From the NCBI RefSeq assembly GCF_039839275.1, contig NZ_JBDOQP010000002.1, forward strand, positions 372,001-436,000: a stretch of 64,000 bases of DNA, read 5' to 3'. Of this stretch, positions 17,342 to 26,362 are shown piece by piece. How positions within the stretch are numbered: position 1 is the stretch's first letter; the number at the start of each line of letters is the position of its first letter. The stretch comes from Aerobium sp039839275 (lineage in GTDB: Bacteria > Pseudomonadota > Alphaproteobacteria > Rhizobiales > Rhizobiaceae). The translations under genes were made by a program, and so were the position numbers. The notes beneath the pieces are model-generated. The model was not told where the DNA came from, made no database searches, and was given only the letters and a program-made list of their open reading frames with translations.

Positions 17342-17766
17342 GGCTTCATCTCCCCCTCCCCCTTGAGGGGAGGGTGGCCGCGAAGCGGCCGGGTGGGGTC
17401 GCTGACGAGGACCGCGACGTTGTCCTTTATCAACTGTGCAACGTGCCAGGCATTGTGAATGACATCCGGCTCGTCAACTCTCAGAACGTGATAACCGAGT
17501 GAGCGCAGCCAGGCATCCCGGTTTGCATCATGCCGTTTCCCGCCATTGCTCTCGTGCAGATCGCCATCCACCTCGACAACCAGACGTGCGGCGGGACAGA
17601 CGAAGTCCACGATATACGGCCCGAGCGGTGACTGACGACGAAACTTTATTCCCTCCGACTTAAGGCCGCGAAGCTCATACCACAGCAGCGTTTCCGCACG
17701 GGTCGCGTGGTTGCGCAGACTGCGTGCCTTGTGGCGCATTTCTGCGCTGACGCGCGTTCGCGGCAT
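17338..17766 (-). CDS. DUF559 (Vsr-like endonuclease fold) protein, copy A
   Basis: A 142-residue protein with the DUF559 pattern: RSLRNHATRAETLLWYELRGLKSEG, FRRQSPLGPYIVDFVCPAARLVVEVDGDLHE and YHVLRVDEPDVIHN. The PD-(D/E)xK-like residues (D in IVDF, E and D in VEVDGD) are intact. The frame is open up to the stop of the upstream dehydrogenase at 17901, reading through a palindrome, so translation may begin there; MPRTRVSAEM is the core start. Its C terminus (DPTRPLRGHPPLKGEGE) is the translation of the left palindrome. It sits between two acyl-CoA dehydrogenase genes to which it has no functional link. Confidence 0.82.
   Translation of the reverse strand: MPRTRVSAEMRHKARSLRNHATRAETLLWYELRGLKSEGIKFRRQSPLGPYIVDFVCPAARLVVEVDGDLHESNGGKRHDANRDAWLRSLGYHVLRVDEPDVIHNAWHVAQLIKDNVAVLVSDPTRPLRGHPPLKGEGEMKP
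17354..17399. repeat. Left modular palindrome of DUF559 cassette A
   Basis: Two adjacent hairpins: CCCTCCCC (17354-17361) pairs with GGGGAGGG (17367-17374), and GGCCGC (17376-17381) pairs with GCGGCC (17385-17390). GGGTGGGGT follows at 17391-17399 and is repeated inverted as ACCCCACCC at 17825-17833. The element lies inside the 3' end of the DUF559 frame. Confidence 0.75.
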
Positions 17767-17824
17767 ATTCCTCCCCCATGCCGATGGTCGGAGCGCATAA
17801 GAGCGCTGGAACTCGGCCGAGGCA

Positions 17825-17880
17825 ACCCCACCCGTCCATCCGCCTGCAGCGGATGTCCACCCTCCCCTCGAGGGGGAGGG
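17825..17880. repeat. Right modular palindrome of DUF559 cassette A
   Basis: Mirror image of the left element: ACCCCACCC (17825-17833), a hairpin CATCCGC/GCGGATG (17837-17843 with 17849-17855), then CCCTCCCC/GGGGAGGG (17860-17867 with 17873-17880). The middle hairpin has a different sequence from its left counterpart but keeps its pairing. It lies 20 bases from the end of the DmdC-like gene. Confidence 0.75.
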
Positions 17881-17900
17881 AAAGGCGGCGGATGGCATCA

Positions 17901-19691
17901 TCAAAACGCCTCGGCCTCCAGCGCCATCATCGAATCCGCGCCGGCCGAGATGCGGGCGAGATGCGCGCCGGTTTCGGGCATGATGCGCTCCATGAAATAG
18001 CGTGCCGTGACCAGCTTGGAATCATAGATCGGCAGAGACGCGCCCTCGGCGAGCTTGTCGTGGGAGACCTTCGCCATCCGGGCCCACATGTATCCGAGCG
18101 CCACGAGACCGAAGAGATGCAGATAGTCGGTCGAGGCGGCACCGGCATTGTCGGGCTTGGCCATCGCGTTCTGCATCAGCCACATCGTCGCGGCCTGCAG
18201 GTCGTTGAGGCCTTTCTTGAGCGCCTTGGTGAGCGGAGCCATCTTCTCGTCGGCACGGTTCTCCTCGCAGAAGTCGCCGACTTCCTTGAAAAAGGCCTGG
18301 ATCGCACGGCCGCCATTCATCGCCAGCTTGCGGCCGACAAGGTCGAGCGCCTGGATGCCGTTCGCGCCCTCGTAGATCATGGCAATGCGGGCATCGCGCA
18401 CGAACTGGCTCATGCCGTGCTCTTCGATATAACCATGGCCGCCGAACACCTGCTGCGCCATCACCGCATGCTCGAACCCCTTGTCGGTGAGCACGCCCTT
18501 GATGATCGGCGTCATCAGGCCGAGATGGTCGTCGGCGGCCTCCTGGTCTTTGGCGTCCTCCGATCGGTGCGCCACGTCGGACTTCAGCGCCGTCCAGAGG
18601 ATAAGCGCGCGACCGGCCTCGTTGAAGGCCCTCATGTTCATGAGATTGCGGCGGATGTCGGGGTGGACGATGATCGGGTCCGCCTTCTTTTCCGGCGCCT
18701 TCGGGCCGGAGATGGAGCGGCCCTGAATGCGCTCCTTCGCATAGGAGACCGCATTCTGATAGGCGATCTCGCCGATCGACAGGCCCTGCATGCCGACGCC
18801 GAGCCGGGCCTCGTTCATCATCACGAACATCGCCTTGAGGCCGCCATTCTCGGCGCCGATCAGGTAGCCCTCGGCTTCGTCATAGTTCATGACGCAGGTC
18901 GAATTGCCATGGATGCCCATCTTTTCCTCGATGGAGCCACATGACACGCCGTTGCGCTCGCCGGCATTGCCATCGTCATCGAGCTTGAACTTCGGCACGA
19001 TGAACAGCGAAATGCCCTTCACGCCTTCCGGAGCGCCCTCGATACGGGCAAGCACCAGATGGATGATGTTTTCCGCCATGTCGTGCTCGCCAGCCGAGAT
19101 AAAAATCTTCTGACCGGAAATCTTGTAGCCGCCACTGCCGTTCGGCACCGCCTTGGTGCGCAGGAGGCCGAGATCGGTGCCGCAATGTGGCTCCGTCAGG
19201 TTCATCGTGCCGGTCCAGACGCCCTCGGCCATCTTTGGCACATAGGTCTGCTTCTGCTCGTCGGAGCCATGCTCGAGGATCGCGGCGATCGCGCCTTGCG
19301 TCAGCCCCGGATACATCATCAGCGCCATGTTGGCCGACGACATGTATTCGCCGACGGCCGAGTGGACGGTGTAGGGCAGCCCCTGCCCGCCATATTCGGC
19401 CGGGATCGAAAGCGACATCCAGCCGCCCTCGCGATACTGGTCGTAGGCCTGCTTGAAGCCCTTGGGCGTCGTCACACTGCCGTCGGCGTTGCGAACGCAG
19501 CCTTCCTCGTCACCGACCCGGTTGAGAGGATGCATGACGTTTTCCGCGACCTTGGCGGCCTCACCGAGAATGGCCTCGAGCATGTCCGGCCCGGCATCCG
19601 CGAAACCGGAAAGATTCGCGTATCGCTCGTAGCCGAGCACGTCATTGAGCACGAACAGGGTATCGGCGACGGGCGCCTTGTAGGTCGGCAT
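17901..19691 (-). CDS. Acyl-CoA dehydrogenase, DmdC-like (large, C-terminally extended)
   Basis: A 596-residue acyl-CoA dehydrogenase of the long subfamily that includes 3-methylmercaptopropionyl-CoA dehydrogenase DmdC. Landmarks are MALMMYPGLTQGA, MNLTEPHCGTDLGLL, KIFISAGEHDM and the catalytic loop IYEGANGIQALDL with Glu present. The extra C-terminal domain (about residues 470-590) is typical. True DmdC function would need dmdA/dmdB elsewhere; a medium/long acyl-CoA substrate is equally likely. A 22-bp palindromic operator lies 85 bases upstream, so a LiuR-type MerR protein probably controls it. Confidence 0.92.
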   Translation of the reverse strand: MPTYKAPVADTLFVLNDVLGYERYANLSGFADAGPDMLEAILGEAAKVAENVMHPLNRVGDEEGCVRNADGSVTTPKGFKQAYDQYREGGWMSLSIPAEYGGQGLPYTVHSAVGEYMSSANMALMMYPGLTQGAIAAILEHGSDEQKQTYVPKMAEGVWTGTMNLTEPHCGTDLGLLRTKAVPNGSGGYKISGQKIFISAGEHDMAENIIHLVLARIEGAPEGVKGISLFIVPKFKLDDDGNAGERNGVSCGSIEEKMGIHGNSTCVMNYDEAEGYLIGAENGGLKAMFVMMNEARLGVGMQGLSIGEIAYQNAVSYAKERIQGRSISGPKAPEKKADPIIVHPDIRRNLMNMRAFNEAGRALILWTALKSDVAHRSEDAKDQEAADDHLGLMTPIIKGVLTDKGFEHAVMAQQVFGGHGYIEEHGMSQFVRDARIAMIYEGANGIQALDLVGRKLAMNGGRAIQAFFKEVGDFCEENRADEKMAPLTKALKKGLNDLQAATMWLMQNAMAKPDNAGAASTDYLHLFGLVALGYMWARMAKVSHDKLAEGASLPIYDSKLVTARYFMERIMPETGAHLARISAGADSMMALEAEAF

Positions 19692-19776
19692 GAAGGGTCC
19701 TCCAGGAAGCGGGCGAATCTTCGCGGCGCAGACTTACAGATACCGCGAAACTGGGATCGTGATACCATATCAACAA

Positions 19777-19798
19777 TTGACGTTTTCGTAAACGTCAA
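19777..19798 (-). promoter_or_regulatory. 22-bp palindromic operator, MerR/LiuR-type
   Basis: Arms TTGACG and CGTCAA enclose a 10-base centre. Read toward the dehydrogenase gene, the 22 bases are identical to the site at 34653-34674 upstream of the nitronate monooxygenase gene. Form and context (acyl-CoA dehydrogenase target, MerR gene 1.0 kb away) resemble operators described for LiuR-type MerR regulators of branched-chain and fatty-acid breakdown; that match is from memory. Confidence 0.7.
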
Positions 19799-19987
19799 TC
19801 TGAAGGCTGGTGTGCGCAATCCCGCGAAAATCTGATGTGAAAATGCAAGGATTGCCGCTCCGGTCAGGACACGCCGTTGCCGCAAATTCGCGGTCACTCG
19901 CGGCGCATCCGTGGAGGTTGAGGCTGGGGCAATTAGGAGAAAGGGCCCGTCCATGACGAGCCCCTGAACATGGACGCGACCTATCCG

Positions 19988-20416
19988 CTACACCCCGAAA
20001 GTGATCAGCCCGCGCTCATCGATGGTCCAGGCGGGGTTCCATGCGATTTCCCATGCGTGGTCGTCCGGGTCGGCCACATAGCCCCGGAAGCCGCCATGCG
20101 GCGGCGCATCAGCCTTCCGGATCAGCCGACCGCCCGCCTGGATCAATTGTCCCATCACGATGTCGACATCCTCCCGGGCGGGGACGTTGTGGGCCAGCGA
20201 GAAGGCGCCGGGAGCGGAAAGCCTCTTGCGGCCCATGTCCTGTTCCAGCGCCGGCTTGTGGAAAGTGCCGAGCACGAAGCCGTTCATCTGGTAGAAGATG
20301 ATTTCATCATTCTCGAACACCGGACTCCAGCCAAAGCCCTCCACGTAAAACCCGCGGGAGACGGCCATGTCATTGACGCCGAGCGTGATGATGGAAATCT
20401 GTTGTTGCATGTCCAA
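19988..20416 (-). CDS. VOC (glyoxalase/bleomycin-resistance fold) family protein
   Basis: A 142-residue vicinal-oxygen-chelate protein with two beta-alpha-beta-beta-beta modules: QQISIITLGVNDMAVSRGFYVEGFGW in the first and GGFRGYVADPDDHAWEIAWNP in the second. The DPDDHAWEI segment carries the usual acidic metal ligand; the partner His is less obvious. Members include glyoxalases, dioxygenases and binding proteins, and the substrate here is unknown. The gene stands alone between the dehydrogenase operator region and the MerR gene. Confidence 0.88.
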   Translation of the reverse strand: MDMQQQISIITLGVNDMAVSRGFYVEGFGWSPVFENDEIIFYQMNGFVLGTFHKPALEQDMGRKRLSAPGAFSLAHNVPAREDVDIVMGQLIQAGGRLIRKADAPPHGGFRGYVADPDDHAWEIAWNPAWTIDERGLITFGV

Positions 20417-20616
20417 GTCCTTCTCTCGCCGCGCGCGATTGCGCAGGCGTTCAAGGTCTTGGGCCGTCGCATGGCAACGGAAGGACCCGCTTGTCGCGGG
20501 GGCCGGGCCAACCGCACCGGCCTAACCTGTTTCAGACGAGCCAGAGGCTCTCACATTCCCGGCAGGCAGGCAAGATAGACCGTCGCGCCCCCCATGGACG
20601 ACGCGCCGATGGAAAT

Positions 20617-20650
20617 GAAAAACCCCGGGCGCCAGACCGGCTCCCGGGGT
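20617..20650 (-). terminator. Rho-independent terminator of the MerR gene
   Basis: Read on the minus strand, ACCCCGGG (20650-20643) pairs with CCCGGGGT (20629-20622) around a 13-base loop, followed directly by a run of T. It lies 21 bases after the MerR stop. Confidence 0.85.
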
Positions 20651-20670
20651 CTTGAAGGGAAGCGCCGGCT

Positions 20671-21117
20671 TCAGCCTGCGGCAGTTGCCGATTGACGCGT
20701 CTGGAGCGCCGAACGCCAATTGGACATGGCGCCCTTTAACTCGTTGATCGCTTCGTCGAGGGAAGCGCGCTGCTTTTCCAGCTTCACGAGCTGACGTTCC
20801 GACTTGTCGACCAAGGTACGCAACTGCTTCACGTTGCTGCCCTTGGGATCATACAGGTCCATTACCTGCTTGACCTCGCGCAGCGAGAAGCCGGTCTTGG
20901 TTCCCAGCAGGATCAATTTCAGCTTCGTGACGTCACGCTTCGTGTATAGACGGGTGTTGCCCTCGCGCTTCGGGGTCAGCAGACCCTTGTCTTCATAGAA
21001 GCGCAGGGTACGCAAGGTAACGCCGAACTGCTTGGCCATATCGCCAATACGAATGTAGCCGTCCGAATGCTCGGCGCCACTGGCCATGCTTTCGCTGGCC
21101 GACATCAGATTCATCAT
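20671..21117 (-). CDS. MerR-family transcriptional regulator (LiuR-like)
   Basis: A 148-residue MerR protein: winged helix-turn-helix at about residues 20-90 (YIRIGDMAKQFGVTLRTLRFYEDKGLL, REGNTRLYTKRDVTKLKLI) and a long C-terminal dimerisation coiled coil (VDKSERQLVKLEKQRASLDEAINELKG). There is no cysteine-rich metal loop, so an organic effector is likely. Gene context (acyl-CoA dehydrogenases, thiolase, fadJ) fits LiuR-type control of acyl-CoA breakdown, and the 22-bp palindromes at 19777 and 34653 are candidate operators. A good rho-independent terminator follows. Confidence 0.85.
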   Translation of the reverse strand: MMNLMSASESMASGAEHSDGYIRIGDMAKQFGVTLRTLRFYEDKGLLTPKREGNTRLYTKRDVTKLKLILLGTKTGFSLREVKQVMDLYDPKGSNVKQLRTLVDKSERQLVKLEKQRASLDEAINELKGAMSNWRSALQTRQSATAAG

Positions 21118-21544
21118 TTCACAATTCCCCGTTATCGCGTTCCGACATCTTGCGGAACAGACGACTGGATACCCTTGGGGCGAAAGGCATCCGTTGCATC
21201 ACTTGAAACAGGACGCGCCGTAAGCCGGCTCGTCAGCATGGCGCGCATATAATCGCTGGCCCGGGATGCCGCAAGTGCGAAATCCTGACGCAGGGTCACG
21301 CCACACCTTGGCATCAACAGGGCGACGCGAACATGGTTAACGACTTCTTTACCAGCTCGGGAGAAAGGTGAGCGCGTCGGTGTCCCGTGTTTATCCTGTA
21401 TTTCGTTGCCACGGTTCTTCCACTCTGGGAGTTCGACCGCATGTGTGCCCTCCACCATACGTGGCGACGCGCGGAAAGAGCTTCAAGGCAAGACGTGAGA
21501 ACAGCCGGCAATTCCCGGCGACCAAGGCGGCAGCGGACGCTTCT
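21118..21544. other. Divergent intergenic region upstream of the PodJ-like gene
   Basis: These 427 bases separate the MerR gene from the PodJ-like gene. GGGAGAAAG precedes a GTG at 21368 that is in frame with the PodJ-like gene, so a 59-residue longer product is possible. I see no RNA gene or repeat here. Confidence 0.4.
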
Positions 21545-24500
21545 ATGAACAACACACGATCCTATCTCGATTCGATCAATGCGGGCCGCAAGCGCCGGCC
21601 GAGCACCTCGCTGGAGGAATTGAGCGAAACGCTCGACGAGATCGAGAGCCGAATCGGTCCTTCCCGCGACGACAGGCGCGGCGGTGCCCGGATGCGCCCG
21701 CTGGCACGCAGGCTGGCGGCCGAGGCCTCCTATCCGGACGCCTACGACAATCGCGACCGGACCTACCCGGCAGCGCCGCGCAGCCCTGCGCCGGACAGGC
21801 GCCGCGCGCCACGACGCGAAGAGCAGCCAAGCCCGGACGAGCTGAACGCCCTGCGCGAGGAACTGCGCCATCAGATGAGCACGGGCCTGAAGCGCGAATT
21901 CTTGCGCCTGCGCGACGATATCGAGAAAGCCCTGCAAGGTGCCGCGCCGGCGACGCAGGTCGCGGAACTGGGCGTCGAGTTCGAGCGGCTGGCGGCGATG
22001 ATCCACAAGCTCGCCCAGCGCACCGACGACCGTCAGCTCAACGTGCTGCGGCTGGAAGTGGAAGAAGTGAAGAACGCGCTTGGAAAGCTTGCGCGCGAAG
22101 ACACGATACAATCGCTCGACCGCCGCTGGGAAGAGCTCGACCAGCGCTGGAGTGAGCTTGCCACCCAGGTCGCGCAGTCCGGCCGCGACCGCAGCAGCGA
22201 CGCGGCCGTTCAGGCGCTCGGTGCACGGCTGGAGCAGATCAGCGAGGCGGTTGGCGCGCTGCCCGATTCGCTGGCGTTGCGCGCGCTCGAAGACGAAATG
22301 AAGACCCTGGCCGTCACGGTCGACCGGATTGCCCATCGCCAGGACCGGATCGCACCCGATACGCTCGCCGCGATCGAAGACAGGCTGGACGAGATATCGC
22401 GGGCGATCGCGGTTTCGGCCGCGCAGGCGGCGGCCCCTGCATACGACCATGAGCCGCTGGAGCGCATCGAGGCACGGATTTCCTCGCTTGCGCACCAGCT
22501 TGGCGAAGTCGTGGAAGACAATCCGGCAAGCGCGCTCGCCGACCAGTTGGCGATGTTGTCGAGCCGCGTGGAGGAGATCGGCCACCGCGTCGACGTTCCG
22601 AGCGAAACAATCGACCGCCTCGCGGCCCAACTCGACGCGATCACGCGCAAGCTTGACCACACACCTGCAGCGCCAGACATGAGCGGCGTGCTGCGCGGTC
22701 TGGAAGACCGGTTCGCATCGCTCTCCGGCCTGCTCGAACAGCGCCAGGACGACGCCCTCTCGCAGGGGCAAAGCCTCTTCCTCGAGCTCGAAAGACGGCT
22801 CGACCAGGTCGCCTCGCGCCTCGAAGATGGCGGCCAGGCCGTTCCTGCGGCGCAGGACGCCCAGTTGCTCCAGGCCATGGACATGCGCTTTGCGGAACTG
22901 GCCTCGCAGCTTGAAGCACGCCGTCCCGCACCGGCAGACGACCATGCGATCCGCGACCTGGAAGCCAGGCTGGAAACGATCTCGACCCGGCTCGAATCGT
23001 CGGTCGAGCGGCCCGCCGTCGATCCTGACCTGATCCGCAGCCTGGAAGCGCAGATCGCCGGCCTCGCCGCGCACATATCGCAGCCTGCCGCGCCCGCCCG
23101 CGAACCGGAAAACCTTCTGCCGCGGCTCGACCAGATCGAAAAGTCGATCACCGAAAGCCGACGTGACGTGATGGAAGCGGCCCGCATGGCCGCGGAAGAT
23201 GCCGTGCGTTCGTTCTCCGGATCGGCCGGCGACGGCGCGGTGGTGGCCGGGCTTGCAGAAGACCTCAAGTCGCTCGAGGCGCTCACCCGCAAGTCGGACG
23301 ATCGCAACGCCAAGACGTTCGAGGCCATTCACGACACGCTGCTGAAGATCGTCGATCGGATCGGAGCCGTCGAAGCCGGCGCCTCGCGCGGTAACGCGAC
23401 ACCGCCCCCGCGCACCGAAACCGCGCGCGACGCGCTGCTTTCGCTCGACGAGACGCCCTCGCTCTCGGCCATCTCGGACGCCATGCCGCTGGCACCTGTT
23501 GCGGACGATGGCGAAGACCGCAGTCTCATGCGCACCGGCAAGAAGAAGCGCTCGGCCGCAGCGGCCGCAGCGGAAGCCGCAGCTGACGCCGCGCGCGAAG
23601 AGCAATCTGGAAAATTCGAGGCGGCGGGTCGCCTTTGGAAGCTGGGTGGACTGAAACGGGCTCTTTCAGCACGTGGCAGCAAGCCTACGCTGGAGCAATC
23701 CGAACCGATTTCCGGGCTGCCGGAAGCCTCCGTTTCGGATGCGCCGGAGATCGACGCCGAAACCCCGCTGGACCCGCAGGTCGCAAACCGCCCGCTCGAA
23801 CCCGGCTCCGGCGCGCCCGACCTCAACGCGATCATGAAGAGGGTGCGCGACGAGCGCGGCCAGCCCGCGCGTGGCAGCGATCCGGATGCCGCAAAGGCGG
23901 ACTTCATCGCCGCCGCACGCCGTGCCGCGCAGGCGGCCGCCGCCGAAGCGGAAGTCATGAAGCGCAGCCCGCAGACGAAGGCGAAGGGCGGGAAGTTTTC
24001 CAGCCTGCTCGGCAACAAGCGGAAGCCGGTGCTGATGGGCATCGCGGCGGTGTTGATGGCTCTCGCTGCCTTGCAGTTCGCTCGTTCCTGGAACAGCGAT
24101 CCCGAGACGGCCAGCGTGCGCCCGGCTGCTCCCTCGGTCGAGACTGCACAGATACTCGAACAGCCCGCTCCGGCGCCTGCCGCACCTTCGGTTGAAGAGC
24201 CCGTGCTCGCAGGCCAGGAAAGCTCAGCACGCTCGATGATGGCGATGGCGCCCGAAAGTCCGGAAGACGTTGCCACGGACTGGCTCGATACCGGGGCCGC
24301 CACACCGGTCGCTGAACCAGTTGCCCCGGCACCGGAGGCGGCGGCTGCCACGGATGAAGGGGCAGCGGAGATCGAAGCAGCGCCCGCCGCCGGCGATCAG
24401 ACCACGGTCGTGATCCCGGTGGAGGCCGGACCGGCGCCCCTGCGGGAAGCGGCGGCCACGGGCGACCCGAAGGCGCTGTTTGAAATCGGCAACCGCTATG

Positions 24501-25258
24501 CCGATGCTCGCGGCGTCGAACAGGACATGGCGACCGCCGCCGAATGGTACCGGCAGGCGGCCGAACAGGGTCTGGCGCCCGCGCAATACCGCATCGGCAA
24601 CATGTACGAGAAGGGGCTGGGACTGGAAACCGACCTCGCGCAGGCGAAGTCCTGGTACACGCTCGCCGCCGAGCAGGGCAACGCCAGCGCGATGCACAAC
24701 CTGGCTGTGCTGAATGCCATGGGCGCTGATGGAGCGGCCGACAACGAGGCCGCCGCCCGCTGGTTCGAGCGCGCTGCCGAACTCGGCGTCAAGGACAGCC
24801 AGTTCAATCTCGGCATTCTTTCAGCCAAGGGCGTGGGCATGCCGCAGAACCTCGAGGAAGCCTACAAGTGGTTCTCGCTTGTCGCCGATGCCGGCGACCG
24901 CGACGCCGCGCAGAAGCGCGACGAGATCGCCAACGCACTGCGCCCCGAACAGCTCGAAACCGCACGCGACGCGGCGGAACTGTGGCGCGCCAAGCCGCTC
25001 GATGCCGAAGCCAATGCGGTCGAGATTCCCGACGGCTGGCGCGAAAGCGACGAGACGACGTCGAGCGTCGACATGAAGCAGGCAGTGCGCAACATCCAGC
25101 TCATCCTCAACAAGAACGGCTATCAGGCCGGCACCGCGGACGGGGTGATGGGGCAGAAGACGAAGACCGCCATCGCAGCCTTCCAGAAGGACAACGGCAT
25201 GGCGGCAACGGGGGAGGTCGACGAGGCGCTCGTGCGCGCATTGCTTGACCGCCGCTGA
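21545..25258 (+). CDS. PodJ-like polar localization protein (coiled coil, TM, Sel1 repeats, peptidoglycan-binding)
   Basis: A 1237-residue protein built like PodJ: cytoplasmic coiled coil over about residues 30-720, a single membrane span at about 827-847 (VLMGIAAVLMALAALQF), an Ala/Pro-rich periplasmic linker, four Sel1-type TPR repeats at about 965-1130 (for example AEWYRQAAEQGLAPAQYRIG) and a C-terminal peptidoglycan-binding domain (about 1165-1235, LNKNGYQAGTADGVMG). PodJ-type proteins mark a cell pole and organise cell division and surface structures. The ATG at 21545 was chosen because MNNTRSYLDSINAGR is the conserved family start. Confidence 0.85.
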   Translation: MNNTRSYLDSINAGRKRRPSTSLEELSETLDEIESRIGPSRDDRRGGARMRPLARRLAAEASYPDAYDNRDRTYPAAPRSPAPDRRRAPRREEQPSPDELNALREELRHQMSTGLKREFLRLRDDIEKALQGAAPATQVAELGVEFERLAAMIHKLAQRTDDRQLNVLRLEVEEVKNALGKLAREDTIQSLDRRWEELDQRWSELATQVAQSGRDRSSDAAVQALGARLEQISEAVGALPDSLALRALEDEMKTLAVTVDRIAHRQDRIAPDTLAAIEDRLDEISRAIAVSAAQAAAPAYDHEPLERIEARISSLAHQLGEVVEDNPASALADQLAMLSSRVEEIGHRVDVPSETIDRLAAQLDAITRKLDHTPAAPDMSGVLRGLEDRFASLSGLLEQRQDDALSQGQSLFLELERRLDQVASRLEDGGQAVPAAQDAQLLQAMDMRFAELASQLEARRPAPADDHAIRDLEARLETISTRLESSVERPAVDPDLIRSLEAQIAGLAAHISQPAAPAREPENLLPRLDQIEKSITESRRDVMEAARMAAEDAVRSFSGSAGDGAVVAGLAEDLKSLEALTRKSDDRNAKTFEAIHDTLLKIVDRIGAVEAGASRGNATPPPRTETARDALLSLDETPSLSAISDAMPLAPVADDGEDRSLMRTGKKKRSAAAAAAEAAADAAREEQSGKFEAAGRLWKLGGLKRALSARGSKPTLEQSEPISGLPEASVSDAPEIDAETPLDPQVANRPLEPGSGAPDLNAIMKRVRDERGQPARGSDPDAAKADFIAAARRAAQAAAAEAEVMKRSPQTKAKGGKFSSLLGNKRKPVLMGIAAVLMALAALQFARSWNSDPETASVRPAAPSVETAQILEQPAPAPAAPSVEEPVLAGQESSARSMMAMAPESPEDVATDWLDTGAATPVAEPVAPAPEAAAATDEGAAEIEAAPAAGDQTTVVIPVEAGPAPLREAAATGDPKALFEIGNRYADARGVEQDMATAAEWYRQAAEQGLAPAQYRIGNMYEKGLGLETDLAQAKSWYTLAAEQGNASAMHNLAVLNAMGADGAADNEAAARWFERAAELGVKDSQFNLGILSAKGVGMPQNLEEAYKWFSLVADAGDRDAAQKRDEIANALRPEQLETARDAAELWRAKPLDAEANAVEIPDGWRESDETTSSVDMKQAVRNIQLILNKNGYQAGTADGVMGQKTKTAIAAFQKDNGMAATGEVDEALVRALLDRR

Positions 25259-25435
25259 ATGCGCCACCGCATGTCGCATTGATGCAAATACCCGCAAATA
25301 CGGCGATTTTTTCCGCCTGAAGCGGCCTGGACGGTTTGACTTCGTGTTCCTGACGGCGCAAGAACGAAGGACTTTCATGACCCTTGCAGCGCCGGTTTCT
25401 CGCCGGTGTCAGGGCACGTTCAGTCGAGTTTGGCG

Positions 25436-26359
25436 GTGGGCATTTATCTCCCGATCGCGGAAATGTCAGTCAACATGGTCGTCCTTCTGGCCATGGGGGC
25501 TGCGGTGGGCTTCCTCTCCGGAATGTTCGGCGTAGGTGGCGGATTTCTGATTACGCCCCTGCTGATCTTTTACAATATTCCGCCAGCTATCGCGGTCGCG
25601 ACCGGTGCCAACCAGGTCGTCGCGTCGTCGATTTCGGGTGCCCTGTCGCATCTCAAGAAGGGGACGATCGACTTCAAGCTCGGCACCGTCCTGCTTGCGG
25701 GAGGCATATTCGGCTCCAGCTTCGGCGTATGGGTGTTCTCGCTTCTGCGCAGCATCGGCCAGCTCGACCTGTTCGTCTCGCTGCTCTACGTCGCATTGCT
25801 CGGCAGTGTCGGAGCACTGATGCTCATCGAAAGCGTCAATGCGCTGCGCCGCTCCAAGGGCGGCGTGTCGCCCTCTCTGCGCAAGCCGGGCCAACACAAC
25901 TGGATTCACCGCCTGCCGCTGAAGATGCGCTTCCGCACCTCGAAGCTGTTCGTCAGCGTCATTCCCGTGCTCGTGCTGGGCGCGGTGATCGGCTTCCTGG
26001 CGTCGATCATGGGCGTAGGCGGCGGCTTCATCATGGTGCCGGCGCTGATCTACATGCTCAAGGTGCCGACCAACGTGGTCGTGGGGACATCGCTCTACCA
26101 GATCATCGTCACGGCCGCCTACACCACCGTCGTGCATGCCACGACCAACCAGGCAGTAGACGTGGTGCTTGCGTTCCTTCTGATGGTCGGCGGCGTGGCG
26201 GGTGCACAGTACGGCGCCAAGGCCGGCCAGAAGCTGCGTGGCGAACAACTGCGCGCGCTGTTGGCGCTGCTGGTTCTGGCGGTTGCGCTGCGGCTGGCGT
26301 TCGACCTGTTCGCGCCGCCAGCCTCGGTGTACTCGCTCTCCCCTCTGTCGGGGGTGTGA
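25436..26359 (+). CDS. TauE/SafE family sulfite/anion exporter
   Basis: A 307-residue integral membrane protein with eight or so spans in two halves. Each half holds the family signature: VGFLSGMFGVGGGFLITPLLI and IGFLASIMGVGGGFIMVPALI. TauE/SafE proteins move small organic or sulfur anions across the inner membrane. Start is uncertain: GTG at 25436 gives MGIYLPIAEMSVN, the usual family start; a GTG at 25406 would add ten residues. The gene is followed after three bases by a TIGR02186 membrane protein, its usual partner in alphaproteobacteria. Confidence 0.88.
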   Translation: MGIYLPIAEMSVNMVVLLAMGAAVGFLSGMFGVGGGFLITPLLIFYNIPPAIAVATGANQVVASSISGALSHLKKGTIDFKLGTVLLAGGIFGSSFGVWVFSLLRSIGQLDLFVSLLYVALLGSVGALMLIESVNALRRSKGGVSPSLRKPGQHNWIHRLPLKMRFRTSKLFVSVIPVLVLGAVIGFLASIMGVGGGFIMVPALIYMLKVPTNVVVGTSLYQIIVTAAYTTVVHATTNQAVDVVLAFLLMVGGVAGAQYGAKAGQKLRGEQLRALLALLVLAVALRLAFDLFAPPASVYSLSPLSGV

Positions 26360-26362
26360 GCG

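Noticed and set aside
21132..21458. 108-codon frame on the minus strand upstream of the PodJ-like gene
   Set aside because: No recognised family, no ribosome site and composition unlike neighbours. It overlaps the possible upstream start of the PodJ-like gene.
21314..23605. Long open frame (about 760 codons) on the minus strand
   Set aside because: It lies wholly antisense to the PodJ-like gene. Its product is Arg/Gly-rich without domains; it is open only because of high-GC codon bias.
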